NCBI RefSeq assembly: GCF_002936955.1 | Contig: NZ_MPZM01000008.1 | Coordinates: forward strand, 42,966 to 106,965 | Source: Oceanisphaera arctica | GTDB lineage: Bacteria; Pseudomonadota; Gammaproteobacteria; Enterobacterales; Aeromonadaceae | Reading direction: 5' to 3' | Length of the DNA stretch: 64,000 nucleotides | Part shown: positions 18,590-25,971 of the stretch, piece by piece | How positions within the stretch are numbered: the stretch's first letter is position 1 | Layout: the number at the start of each line of letters is the position of its first letter | Notes under the pieces: model-generated | What the model saw: the letters and a program-made list of their open reading frames with translations, nothing else | Told to the model about the DNA's origin: nothing | Database searches by the model: none | Made by a program: the position numbers and the translations under genes

Positions 18590-18617
18590 TTGACATACGA
18601 AGGCCCATATATATGAT
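18590..18617 (+). promoter_or_regulatory. Sigma-70 promoter with overlapping palindrome (probable ArsR operator)
   Basis: TTGACA at 18590-18595 and TATGAT at 18612-18617 are separated by 16 bp. The spacer and -10 overlap CATATATATG (18606-18615), a perfect palindrome that an ArsR-type repressor encoded just downstream could use to block polymerase. The operator assignment is inference. Confidence 0.6.
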
Positions 18618-18647
18618 GTGGCCATCATTCAGGACTCCGATTCCGCC

Positions 18648-19061
18648 ATGACCTCTGTGCTTTTTGTCTGCCAAAGCAACGCCGTCTGCTCTCCTATTGC
18701 CGAGGCGCTGCTCAAACATCTCGCCGCCGACCGCTTTGAGACAATGAGTGCGGGCCTGCAGCCGACCGTGATAGATACTCATACCCTGGCCGCCCTGACG
18801 CAACTCGGCGTCAATACCGAGGGGCTCAACAGCAAGGGGCTGGACAGCATTGAGGAACGGTACTTCGATATCGTGATCAGCCTCTGCGAACAGGCTGAAG
18901 AAGCGGCCAGAGCCATACCGGCCAACCAGTTCATGGCCTGGCATTTCGAGGATACACTATGCTGTTCCCAGCCACAGGCGGCCAAGGTGGTGCACGAAAT
19001 CTTCGAGCGCATCAAGCTGCTGGTACTGCTCCAGGATCGCAAGGCAAAGCCCCTGTGGTAA
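18648..19061 (+). CDS. Low-molecular-weight phosphatase/arsenate-reductase-fold protein, altered P-loop
   Basis: A 137-residue protein opening MTSVLFVCQSNAVCSPIAEA, the fold of LMW tyrosine phosphatases and thioredoxin-linked arsenate reductases (ArsC). In active members the loop is C-X5-R; here the nucleophile Cys8 is present but the arginine position is Cys14. Another cysteine occurs in DIVISLCEQAEE, where ArsC proteins have VTLCD, and two more in DTLCCSQP. So it may be a redox or metal-binding derivative, not a standard arsenate reductase or phosphatase. A GTG at 18618 is in frame but coincides with the proposed -10, so I take ATG 18648. Its end overlaps the start of the downstream ArsR gene by 7 bp, which makes co-expression under ArsR control likely. 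Confidence 0.75.
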   Translation: MTSVLFVCQSNAVCSPIAEALLKHLAADRFETMSAGLQPTVIDTHTLAALTQLGVNTEGLNSKGLDSIEERYFDIVISLCEQAEEAARAIPANQFMAWHFEDTLCCSQPQAAKVVHEIFERIKLLVLLQDRKAKPLW

Positions 19062-19411
19062 CCGCAGACTCTCCGCTCGCCCTGTTCAAGGCGCTGGCCG
19101 ACGACACCCGGCTGCAACTGATGTTGCTGATCATGGCCGAGCAGGAAATGTGCGTCTGCGAAATGACCCATGCCCTGAACCAGAGCCAGCCTAAAATTTC
19201 CCGTCATCTGGCGCTGTTGCGCCAGCATGAATTGCTGACCGACCGCCGCGAGGGCCAGTGGGTGCATTACCGGCTGGCCCCCGGCCTGAACACCGGCGCT
19301 CTGGCGCTGCTGGAACAAACCTTCAGCCATTATCAGCACTATATCGAGCCCGCCCGGGCGCGACTGGCAAAAATGGGCAACAGGCCCGAACGCCAGCAGT
19401 TGTGCTGCTGA
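19055..19411 (+). CDS. arsR: ArsR/SmtB-family metalloregulator
   Basis: A 118-residue winged-helix repressor. The first helix region reads LALFKALADDTRLQLMLL, followed at 33-35 by the C-V-C pair in EMCVCEM, corresponding to the ELCVCD motif that binds As(III)/Sb(III) in E. coli-type ArsR. The recognition helix is QSQPKISRHLALLRQHELL. Two adjacent cysteines close the C-terminus (LCC). I chose GTG 19055, overlapping the preceding gene by 7 bp; the frame stays open to 18959, but those residues are Gly/Ala/Gln-rich and unlike ArsR. It should repress the promoter at 18590 and release on arsenite or antimonite. No arsB, acr3 or arsM lies nearby. Confidence 0.85.
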   Translation: MVTADSPLALFKALADDTRLQLMLLIMAEQEMCVCEMTHALNQSQPKISRHLALLRQHELLTDRREGQWVHYRLAPGLNTGALALLEQTFSHYQHYIEPARARLAKMGNRPERQQLCC

Positions 19412-19521
19412 GTCGCCTCCGATAACGCCTCGACCTTCTGCTGATGACTCCGGACCGGGTGCCAGCCTGCCGTATCACAGGCTTCGCATCATTACGGACA
19501 CGCCGATTCTTCCGCTTTATA

Positions 19522-20049
19522 ATGGCCGTCAGCTCAGTCAGCGCGAGGCACGGCGTGAATTTCCTAAAATACCTGACCGGTTATCCGGAACAAATCCAGC
19601 TTCAGGCCGGTGAACTGCTCACCAGCGGCCGGCTGGGAGATTATCTTGAACGCAAGTATCCGCACCAACACCAGATCCAGAATGACAAGGCCTTGTACGG
19701 CTATATCAACGGCCTGAAAAGCCAGTATCTGCGCAAGAGCCCACCGCTCAGTCAGGTGCGCTACGACAGCAAACTCAATGTACTCAAGCACGCCCTGGGC
19801 ATGCACACCTATCAGTCCCGAGTACAGGGCAGCAAACTCAAGGCCCACAACAGCATTACCGTGGCCGCCCTGTTCAAGGAGGCTCCGCCGGAGTTTTTGC
19901 GCATGATAGTGGTACACGAGCTGGCGCACTTTAAGGAAAAGGATCATAACAAGGCCTTTTACCAACTGTGCTGCCATATGGAGTCCGGTTATCACCAGCT
20001 TGAGCTGGACACCCGGCTGTGGTTGCAGTGGCGGGAACGAGAGGTGTGA
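19522..20049 (+). CDS. YgjP-like (M48/DUF45) metal-dependent hydrolase
   Basis: About 175 residues. The zinc-binding HELAH (132-136) lies in VVHELAHFKEKDHNKAFYQL, with the third histidine in KDHNKAF, as in YgjP/DUF45 proteins (the E. coli homologue has been reported as a UTP pyrophosphatase, others are annotated as peptidases). The N-terminal half reads as the helical and strand region before the metal site. The start is uncertain: ATG 19522 gives a plausible N-terminus, GTG 19555 is another option, and the longest frame begins at 19444 with an Arg-rich segment I think is untranslated. It is alone on its strand segment, between arsR and the tsd pair, with gaps of about 110 and 130 bp. Confidence 0.7.
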   Translation: MAVSSVSARHGVNFLKYLTGYPEQIQLQAGELLTSGRLGDYLERKYPHQHQIQNDKALYGYINGLKSQYLRKSPPLSQVRYDSKLNVLKHALGMHTYQSRVQGSKLKAHNSITVAALFKEAPPEFLRMIVVHELAHFKEKDHNKAFYQLCCHMESGYHQLELDTRLWLQWREREV

Positions 20050-20050
20050 A

Positions 20051-20067
20051 ACCCGCTCATAGCGGGT
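20051..20067 (+). terminator. Short hairpin after the YgjP-like gene
   Basis: ACCCGCT and AGCGGGT pair over 7 bp with a 3-base loop directly after the stop codon. No T-run follows, so terminator activity is uncertain. Confidence 0.4.
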
Positions 20068-20178
20068 CAAATGTACCTCGCAGGTCAAATCTACCAGGGT
20101 TATGTGGAAAGTACGTATATCACCCCACTCACCACACTTCTAGAATACGCGTGGAAGCATAACGTCAGGATCACAACT

Positions 20179-20790
20179 ATGAAAAAATCGGTATTGTTGG
20201 CCAGCGCCCTGGTCATGAATGCGTTACCGGCCGCGGCCGAAATGCCGCCTCAGGCAGCGGTGTGCGTAAGCTGTCACCAGGCCAGCGGGCTCGGCATGCC
20301 GAATCTCGCCCCCTCCATCGCGGGCATGCCGGCATCCTATCTGGCTGCGCAGTTACAGCATTTCAAATCCGGTGAGCGTAATAACGCCATCATGCAGCCC
20401 ATGGCCATGATGCTGGACGATGCCGGTATCAAGGCCACCAGCGAATGGTTTGCCAGCCTGCCGGTTGAGCTGCCCGACAATCCCGCTTTCCGTGGCCAGA
20501 AGTCGCCGCAACAGATGACCGACGGAGAAAAGCTGGCGTATCTGGGCGACTGGCAGCGCGATCTGCCCAGCTGCGTGGCCTGTCATGGCCCCGAAGGGGT
20601 GGGGGTGGGTGAGTCCTTCCCGCGTTTGGCCGGCCAGCATGCCGATTATATAGAGAGCCAGCTCAAAGCCTGGCAGGCCGGCACCCGCAGTGGCGACACC
20701 CACGGCCTGATGGCCTCGGTGGCCAATAAACTGACTGCGGAAGAAATCACCGCCGTTGCCAGCTACTTCGCCAGCGTGGGAGCAAAATAA
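20179..20790 (+). CDS. tsdB: Dihaem cytochrome c4, probable TsdB partner
   Basis: 203 residues with a Sec signal peptide ending near NALPAAA and two c-type haem motifs, CVSCH at 29-33 and CVACH at 132-136, one in each half, the standard cytochrome c4 pattern. Each half has a downstream methionine ligand region (MQPMAMML; HGLMASVANKL). Periplasmic electron carrier. ATG 20179 was chosen for the signal peptide; the frame is open back to 20071 without any family-like sequence. Its stop overlaps the start of the TsdA-like gene (TAATGATG context), so the two are a pair. In Pseudomonas stutzeri, tsdB encodes a c4-type dihaem electron acceptor immediately upstream of tsdA; the same arrangement is the main reason for the name here. 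Confidence 0.8.
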   Translation: MKKSVLLASALVMNALPAAAEMPPQAAVCVSCHQASGLGMPNLAPSIAGMPASYLAAQLQHFKSGERNNAIMQPMAMMLDDAGIKATSEWFASLPVELPDNPAFRGQKSPQQMTDGEKLAYLGDWQRDLPSCVACHGPEGVGVGESFPRLAGQHADYIESQLKAWQAGTRSGDTHGLMASVANKLTAEEITAVASYFASVGAK

Positions 20791-21863
20791 TGATGAAACC
20801 GTCTTCTGCTCTGTTACTCGGTCTGTCGCTGGCTGTCACCGGCTCGGCTCAGGCGGCAGGCTCCGCTCAGGCCGCCCACCCCGACAAGCTCGCCGTTCAG
20901 GATGAGCTGCCGGTCGGCAAGGCCGCCAGCGAGCACCCTCTTCCTCCCAGCTGGGACAAGCTGCCGGCAGGAGAATTCGGTGACAAGGTACTCCGCGGCT
21001 ATCAATACTTCGTCGATACCCAGTCGCTGGCCCCCCAGTTTGTGGGCAACGCCCTCAACTGTATCAACTGCCATATGGATGCCGGCAAAAAGGAAAATGC
21101 CGCCCCGCTCTGGGCCGCTTATATGAGCTACCCGGCCTTCCGCAAGAAAAACAACAAGATAAACGACTATCAGGAACGGCTTCAGGGTTGCTTCATGTAT
21201 TCCATGAACGGCACACCGCCCGAGCTGGGCGATCCGGCACTGGTGGACTTGTCCGCCTACGCCTACTGGCTGGCTCAGGGCACCCTGACCGGAGAAGACT
21301 TCGATCCGGCCGCCATGACAGTCCCCAGCGATGAAGACTTGCTCAAGGGCGGCAAGCGCGACGACTTCCCCTTCATGCAGTCCTACATGGATGCAGGTGG
21401 CAGCAAAGAGCCGGCGTTGCCTGGCCGCGGCTATCCCAAGTTGGATGAGCCGGAGCAGGCCCCGGACATTGCCCGCGGCAAGGCGGTCTATGAGCAGGAA
21501 TGCTCGGTATGCCACGGCACCAATGGCGAAGGCCAGCAGGTAAACGATCGTTATGTGTTCCCGCCGCTGTGGGGCCCGGATACCTATAACTGGGGGGCCG
21601 GCATGCAACGGGTGAATACCGCCGCCTACTTCATCAAGCGCAACATGCCGCTGGGCCAGCCCGGCAAGCTGACCGACCAGCAGGCCTGGGACGTGGCCAT
21701 GTATCTGGATACCCGGGAACGCCCGCAGGACCCGCGTCATCACGGCGATCTGAAAAAGACCCGTGAGCAGTACCACGGTGGCAAGAGCTATTACGGTACC
21801 GAGGTCGAAGGCAAGGTACTGGGTAGCGAAAGCTACCCCAACCATCCCAACAAGCCGCAGTAA
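20790..21863 (+). CDS. tsdA: Thiosulfate dehydrogenase/tetrathionate reductase TsdA
   Basis: A 357-residue periplasmic dihaem cytochrome. A signal peptide ends near GSAQA. The first haem motif is C91-I-N-C94-H95; 39 residues after that histidine lies Cys134 in RLQGCFMYSMNG, the spacing of the cysteine axial ligand of the catalytic haem in Allochromatium TsdA (His57 to Cys96). The second motif is C238-S-V-C241-H242. These features identify TsdA, which joins two thiosulfates to tetrathionate and can run in reverse, rather than a generic cytochrome. It is translationally coupled to the c4 cytochrome upstream, the likely electron partner, and ends in a strong terminator. The C-terminal 40 residues are His/Lys/Tyr-rich. 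Direction of the reaction in this organism is not predictable. Confidence 0.85.
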   Translation: MMKPSSALLLGLSLAVTGSAQAAGSAQAAHPDKLAVQDELPVGKAASEHPLPPSWDKLPAGEFGDKVLRGYQYFVDTQSLAPQFVGNALNCINCHMDAGKKENAAPLWAAYMSYPAFRKKNNKINDYQERLQGCFMYSMNGTPPELGDPALVDLSAYAYWLAQGTLTGEDFDPAAMTVPSDEDLLKGGKRDDFPFMQSYMDAGGSKEPALPGRGYPKLDEPEQAPDIARGKAVYEQECSVCHGTNGEGQQVNDRYVFPPLWGPDTYNWGAGMQRVNTAAYFIKRNMPLGQPGKLTDQQAWDVAMYLDTRERPQDPRHHGDLKKTREQYHGGKSYYGTEVEGKVLGSESYPNHPNKPQ

Positions 21864-21882
21864 CCTGCTTTAAAAAACGAAT

Positions 21883-21911
21883 AAAAAGGGCCGGATATCC
21901 GGCCCTTTTTT
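21883..21911. terminator. Bidirectional terminator after tsdA
   Basis: AAAAAGGGCCGGAT and ATCCGGCCCTTTTT form a 14-bp perfect dyad, with A-run and T-run on opposite sides. It can serve tsdA (+) and the convergent FapF-like gene (-). Confidence 0.9.
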
Positions 21912-21959
21912 CATCGCTCATATTAGTTCATCGGCACCTTCAGCTTGCCGAGCATGACA

Positions 21960-22940
21960 TTAAAATGCCACTGGCAGACTAAAGCTCACTTCTACATCGG
22001 GGGCATCTTCCGTCAGACCCGCCTGCAGGTTCATATTGAGGGTAGTCTTGTCGGTCAGTGCCAGCGAAAAGCCGGTAGACAGGCTGTCCAGCTGCAGAAT
22101 TGAGCCGGTTTTTCTTCCGTTTATGCTGGATTTGAACACGGTTCTGTGATTCATACCCAAACTGAACGACAGCCGGTTGTTGACCGCAAAGCCCATTCCC
22201 ATGCCCAGGAAGAAGCTGTTGCCCAGATTGAACTTATCATTTGCCAGACCATCCTCGTTCAGATCCCGACCGGCATCATCTCCCAGGTTCCAGGTGTACC
22301 CCGCCGTACCGAATAAAACGGCAGGGTCGGTAGGGTAAATAAGGGTCATACTCGGCTCGATAGACCAAGAGCCGGAGCCAGTCGGCGGATCTACGAAGAT
22401 ACCGTTGTCATTGACTTCACCATCGAATGGAGAATCACCTGTGTCTGATTTTACTCTCAAGCCACCGATCCAGAACGGAGCCGATTCCAGGTTCCACTGA
22501 TAGCGAATGGCCGCTTCAATGTCTCCCAAGGCAGCGCCTTCGGATGTAAATTTTCTTGGCGAATTTGTCGGGGTATTAGCCTCTCTTATAGAAAAGGTGT
22601 CGTAGCGATATACCCAGGGCGCCCTCAACTCCAGCTCTATCCGGTTAGTCAGGCCATAACGAGCAGCCAATCCAAAAGTGAAGGTCGCCTGATCCGCATC
22701 CGACGCCTCTATCAAGCCCACCACCAGAGCGGGTAACACGCTGTAACCCACAATGGAAATACGGTTGGATGTATTCTGGGAATAACTGATTGAGGGTTCA
22801 ATTTCAAAATGCCCCTTGGGGGTAAGCAAACCTCGCGTTTCCAGGGTGTTGGCTATCGAGTCAACAACCTGCCTGTCTTGTGCCTGCACTGCACCCACCA
22901 CGGAAAGCAGCAAGCCGGCTGATAGTATCCTTTTTTTCAT
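21960..22940 (-). CDS. FapF-like outer-membrane channel/transporter
   Basis: 326 residues with a Sec signal peptide (MKKRILSAGLLLSVVGAVQA) and a barrel domain. The mature part begins with a short helix-like segment (QVVDSIANTLETRGLLTPKG) and then FEIEPSISYSQNTSNR, VGYSVLPALVVGLIEAS and ARYGLTNRIELELRAPWVYR. I recognise this pattern from the transporter family that includes FapF, the export pore of Fap functional amyloids. The long N-terminal coiled coil and helical plug of Pseudomonas FapF are missing or much reduced. It ends in aromatic VAF. ATG 22940 was chosen because AGGAGA, formed by the last Arg codons of the regulator gene, lies just upstream; the two genes are separated by 2 bp and must be cotranscribed. 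AT-rich relative to flanks. Confidence 0.72.
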   Translation of the reverse strand: MKKRILSAGLLLSVVGAVQAQDRQVVDSIANTLETRGLLTPKGHFEIEPSISYSQNTSNRISIVGYSVLPALVVGLIEASDADQATFTFGLAARYGLTNRIELELRAPWVYRYDTFSIREANTPTNSPRKFTSEGAALGDIEAAIRYQWNLESAPFWIGGLRVKSDTGDSPFDGEVNDNGIFVDPPTGSGSWSIEPSMTLIYPTDPAVLFGTAGYTWNLGDDAGRDLNEDGLANDKFNLGNSFFLGMGMGFAVNNRLSFSLGMNHRTVFKSSINGRKTGSILQLDSLSTGFSLALTDKTTLNMNLQAGLTEDAPDVEVSFSLPVAF

Positions 22941-22942
22941 GT

Positions 22943-24187
22943 TTATCTCCTGATTCCATATCTTGCTATCAATCGATGCAACGAAGCCCTGGAAATACAA
23001 AGCAGCTCGGCAGCCCTTCCTGGTTTCCCCGATACCAGTTCAAGCACCCTCTTTATGACAAGTGCTTCGGCCTCTTCCCTTGCCTGCCTAAGACTCAAGT
23101 TGTTGTATTTATCAGTGAGGGGGGTATTATCAAACCCCATTGATTCTGCGTTTAAATAATCTCCTTCATAACAAAACAATCCCGTTGTTATTCTTTCAAT
23201 AAGTTCATCAACATTGCCAGGCCAGTCGTAACTGGCAATGGCATCTTCGGCATCATTAGAAAACCCAAGTACTCTTTTCTTCTGCTCCCGACTCAGCTTG
23301 TAAAGATAGTATTTAGCCAGGATAACCTTATCTTGCCCTCTGTCTCTTAATGGAGGAATATCAATCCAGTTTTTTTTCAGCAATGTCAAAAACTCAGATG
23401 TAATAGAACCGGACTCATCAACTTCATCAATACTCAAGCCACAACAAAAAACAAACTCACAGCCACTCACCTCCATCAACAAAAAATTACAAATATGAGT
23501 TTGCTCAGAACCCGTCAGGTCTACGACATCATTGATACAAAGACAGGCATCACTGGTAGAGCCATGAGAAGTGGCTCTACCAAGATTTGAAAGGTAATTC
23601 GTCAATTCTATACTGCTGGCATCCAGTGCTATAAATTCAAATCCGTTCAGCTTGGCCCACCGCTCTGCAAGCAAACGCTTTCCCGTTCCCGCTTCCCCCG
23701 AAAGCGTTACCGGTCCACTCTTACAGCGATAGATCTGTCTCAAGGCTTTCTGAAAGCTTTCATGCCGACCTATCACCTCTCCCTTCTGGAATGACAGGCT
23801 TAACTTGTTTTTCAACTTGCTCATCCCATAAGCTCTGCCTATGGTAATAAACAACTTTTCTTCCGACACAGGTATAGTATGGTAGTCGTAACAATATGTA
23901 GCCACGAAGAGTTGCCACTCTTTTTTTAACAGCTGTTTTCTTGAAAGAATCGCAACCCAGGATACGCCCTGGTAACAGGTTAACCACTGCTCTATTTCAG
24001 CATCGGGCTGCACCGAGCTGCTACAATCCATGATCCCTATTGCCGACTCTTTACTATCAAGATATAGCCCTGCCGCCTCAAGATTAGAATATCTAACCAA
24101 GAACCAATTCTCATATTGATTACTCAACACTCTCAAACCCGAAGAGTTAGCGTGCTGAAGAACCAGAATCTCCCTTTCCAAGGCCAT
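22943..24187 (-). CDS. VpsR-like transcriptional regulator (NtrC-related, no GAFTGA)
   Basis: 414 residues: a receiver-like N-terminal domain (about 1-125), a degenerate AAA+ domain (about 140-340) and a Fis-type helix-turn-helix ending RAAELLCISRASLHRLIARY. The linker IPVSEEKLFITIGRAYGM resembles VpsR of Vibrio cholerae. Walker A is intact (GEAGTGKR), but Walker B reads ACLCINDV, with ND in place of the catalytic DE as I recall for VpsR, and no GAFTGA loop can be found, so activation through sigma-54 is not expected. VpsR itself binds cyclic di-GMP and activates biofilm genes with sigma-70; a similar role is inference. It is the first gene of a two-gene unit with the FapF-like channel, directly downstream of the C39-peptidase operon, suggesting it regulates this locus. 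Confidence 0.78.
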   Translation of the reverse strand: MALEREILVLQHANSSGLRVLSNQYENWFLVRYSNLEAAGLYLDSKESAIGIMDCSSSVQPDAEIEQWLTCYQGVSWVAILSRKQLLKKEWQLFVATYCYDYHTIPVSEEKLFITIGRAYGMSKLKNKLSLSFQKGEVIGRHESFQKALRQIYRCKSGPVTLSGEAGTGKRLLAERWAKLNGFEFIALDASSIELTNYLSNLGRATSHGSTSDACLCINDVVDLTGSEQTHICNFLLMEVSGCEFVFCCGLSIDEVDESGSITSEFLTLLKKNWIDIPPLRDRGQDKVILAKYYLYKLSREQKKRVLGFSNDAEDAIASYDWPGNVDELIERITTGLFCYEGDYLNAESMGFDNTPLTDKYNNLSLRQAREEAEALVIKRVLELVSGKPGRAAELLCISRASLHRLIARYGIRR

Positions 24188-24211
24188 CTTGTACCACCAC
24201 TACTATCATCC

Positions 24212-24229
24212 AGTGATGGATATCACTAT
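24212..24229. promoter_or_regulatory. Inverted repeat and shared 10-mer upstream of the VpsR-like gene
   Basis: AGTGAT and ATCACT (24212-24217, 24222-24227) form a dyad about 30 bp before the start codon. The overlapping ATATCACTAT (24220-24229) occurs again at 26692-26701 upstream of the C39-peptidase operon. It may be a common operator for the two units. The 276-bp gap 24188-24463 holds this, a terminator at 24367-24401, and otherwise only AT-rich sequence. Confidence 0.35.
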
Positions 24230-24366
24230 AGAACAGAATTTAACCAGGCAAGAAACAAACAAGACAGTCAAATCATAACCACATGAAAAAATTGAAAAAA
24301 TGAAATAGCTGTACCATATACTAAAAATTCATAACATCGACACAGAGACTCATATTAAGCCCCATC

Positions 24367-24401
24367 AAAAAAGCCGGCAAGATTCAAATAAATCTTACCG
24401 G
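24367..24401 (-). terminator. Terminator of the C39-peptidase operon
   Basis: On the minus strand CCGGTAAGATT pairs with AATCTTGCCGG (one G-U) around a 6-base loop, then runs into TTTTTT. It ends the four-gene unit and separates it from the VpsR-like gene. Confidence 0.85.
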
Positions 24402-24463
24402 TTCTATAACAAAAGATACAAAAAAACATACATGAACATTCAACGATACTTCATCAACAACCA

Positions 24464-24922
24464 TCAATAACCTAACCGCTCCGTTGCTGCTCGCACTCTG
24501 CTGGACGTTCGCTGTCGAGAGCGATATTGCTCGATATTTATTGGTGTAACCAAATCAACATCAATCCTGGCATCAGTTGCAACTCCATTCGCCGAGTTTT
24601 TTATTATATAACCCAACTGCCCTCTTCCGAGCAAAGGAGTAATATTAAGACCTGAAATCCCTCCTGCATTTTTAATTTCATTGTTAGCCAAGTTAGCCAG
24701 ATTGGTTAAGTTGCTATGAAAAACAGTTGCACCATTAACCAGCACACTCATTGTAAGACCAATTGAATAGTTACCTCCAAGTGAAACAAAACCACCTCGT
24801 TGCTGGTCCAGTACGCTTTCCGATAAGGCAGGTACGTTATCAAATAAAACGTCATAACTTTTCGAAAAGGCCATAGCATGAACAAAAAACAGTGAAACTA
24901 TCAGCCATTTCATCATTGTCAC
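24464..24922 (-). CDS. Small secreted protein of the Fap-like locus
   Basis: 152 residues. A hydrophobic signal sequence (about 1-20, ending AMAFS) is followed by a short polar segment and the motif LSESVLDQQRGGF near 34-46, then GNYSIGLTMSVLVNGATVF, a beta-rich middle with LTNLANLANNEIKNAGG, and a basic Arg-rich C-terminus. I recall similar small proteins (RGGF followed by an xxxGIxRxxxVNG segment) beside FapD-like peptidases in other proteobacteria, but no named function. The LSxxxLxxxxGG spacing equals that of double-glycine leader sites cut by C39 peptidases. It follows the peptidase gene by 5 bp and is the last gene of the operon. It may be a minor fibre component, chaperone or peptidase substrate. 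Confidence 0.65.
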   Translation of the reverse strand: MTMMKWLIVSLFFVHAMAFSKSYDVLFDNVPALSESVLDQQRGGFVSLGGNYSIGLTMSVLVNGATVFHSNLTNLANLANNEIKNAGGISGLNITPLLGRGQLGYIIKNSANGVATDARIDVDLVTPINIEQYRSRQRTSSRVRAATERLGY

Positions 24923-24927
24923 CTCTA

Positions 24928-25602
24928 TCAGTAATCATACTCGGATGGCAACATCAGATCTGTCAGGTGTGGCAAGCGCTGCATCAATGCCATACGAGAT
25001 GGCGCGTCGGGGGCTGAATGCTCCCAGTCTTTCACTTTATTAAAACCAGCTTTTGCCAGGTCGACCTTATCCCTTACAAAAAGAAATATACCATTACTGC
25101 TTTTGTCAAAATCATCAGCACTCATGATATGCAATCCTAATGCGGGATCGCCTACCAGCACCTTGTCATCCATCACTCCTTTAACTATCACAAAGTGGTT
25201 GTACCCACTGTAGTTAACCAAGGCGATTGCCGGCATTCCCAGCTCTACAATATCGTCCCTCCCCAACTCGAAACCATCTGCTTTTAACCCCCTCCTCGCC
25301 AGGAAGTTTTTCATATCCAGCATGGAGAATCCCTGTTCTTCAATTTTCTTCTTGTCTCCGAATTTGAACATCTCTTCGAAAACTTTAGCTTCTGTCATTG
25401 GCATATTGTAATGATGGCTCAACAAGGACGCCAAGGCCGCCGAACCACAGCTGAAATCATATTTCTGCTTCACCACCTCCCCAAATTTCATTTCGGAAAA
25501 GCTCTGCACCGGCACCCTCAAGCGAGACCCTCCAGCTCCAGGAAAGTTCAATGCAAAACTGACTGCCGGAAAAAATACCACCATCCAAAGTAGTTTTTTC
25601 AT
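24928..25602 (-). CDS. Periplasmic C39-family cysteine peptidase, FapD-like
   Basis: 224 residues. A signal peptide (MKKLLWMVVFFPAVSFA) precedes a papain-like C39 domain: the oxyanion-hole Gln and catalytic Cys lie in KQKYDFSCGSAALASLL near 45-61, the catalytic His in NYSGYNHFVIVKGV, and the Asp in VGDPALGLH. It lacks an ABC transporter domain, so it is not a bacteriocin exporter; instead it resembles FapD, the C39 peptidase of Fap amyloid operons, which shares the YDFSCGSAAL active-site stretch. A C-terminal extension of about 60 residues ends LMLPSEYDY. The start is 1 bp after the upstream gene and the stop 5 bp before the downstream one, so translation is tightly coupled with two small secreted proteins that are likely partners or substrates. 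Confidence 0.82.
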   Translation of the reverse strand: MKKLLWMVVFFPAVSFALNFPGAGGSRLRVPVQSFSEMKFGEVVKQKYDFSCGSAALASLLSHHYNMPMTEAKVFEEMFKFGDKKKIEEQGFSMLDMKNFLARRGLKADGFELGRDDIVELGMPAIALVNYSGYNHFVIVKGVMDDKVLVGDPALGLHIMSADDFDKSSNGIFLFVRDKVDLAKAGFNKVKDWEHSAPDAPSRMALMQRLPHLTDLMLPSEYDY

Positions 25603-25603
25603 A

Positions 25604-25918
25604 TCACTTTACCGACACTATATTAACATTTGAACTCATATTGGTAATATTTGAATTACCTGACACCAGGTTAATCATAATAATCCCACGAGCATTATTA
25701 AAAGCTCCAGGGTTTATACTGTTTTTACCTGTTATCAAGTTACTCATATTACTATCACCAATGGTACCATCTTGCTGACTATCATTAGTCTGAACCAGAC
25801 TGGACATACCCCGGCTTCTTTCAAGCAAGGTGTCATTTGCACTCTCAAGCATATCCAAGCCTTGACCAGCAAAAAGAGAGCAGCTAAAAAAAGCAGATAA
25901 ATAAATCAACTTTTTCAT
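25604..25918 (-). CDS. Small secreted Asn/Ser-rich protein of the Fap-like locus
   Basis: 104 residues: a signal peptide (MKKLIYLSAFFSCSLFAGQG) and a mature part very rich in Asn, Ser, Gly and Ile, ending in two parallel patterns, GIIMINLVSGNSNITNM and SSNVNIVSVK. Such low-complexity Asn/Ser/Val/Ile sequence is common in amyloid and fibre subunits but is not a named family. Just after the signal peptide it has NDTLLERSRGMS, which aligns with SVLDQQRGGF in the protein two genes downstream, hinting at a shared processing or recognition site. RBS CTCCAGATAAATA on the opposite strand reads as GGAGGG before the ATG. One bp from the C39 peptidase gene. Confidence 0.65.
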   Translation of the reverse strand: MKKLIYLSAFFSCSLFAGQGLDMLESANDTLLERSRGMSSLVQTNDSQQDGTIGDSNMSNLITGKNSINPGAFNNARGIIMINLVSGNSNITNMSSNVNIVSVK

Positions 25919-25936
25919 ATTCCCTCCAGATAAATA

Positions 25937-25957
25937 GCCGGCCCTGCATGAGCCGGC
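25937..25957 (-). promoter_or_regulatory. Intercistronic hairpin in the Fap-like operon
   Basis: Two GCCGGC copies (25937-25942, 25952-25957) can pair across a 9-base loop in the 53-bp gap between the first and second gene. It could stabilise or attenuate the message so that the first gene is made in excess, but a 6-bp stem is modest evidence. Confidence 0.35.
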
Positions 25958-25971
25958 AACAAGGCTTAAAG

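Noticed and set aside
24928..25602. Bacteriocin or other RiPP maturation by the C39 peptidase
   Set aside because: The protein has a Sec signal peptide and no ABC transporter domain, no ABC exporter or immunity gene is nearby, and the neighbours look like fibre-type proteins.
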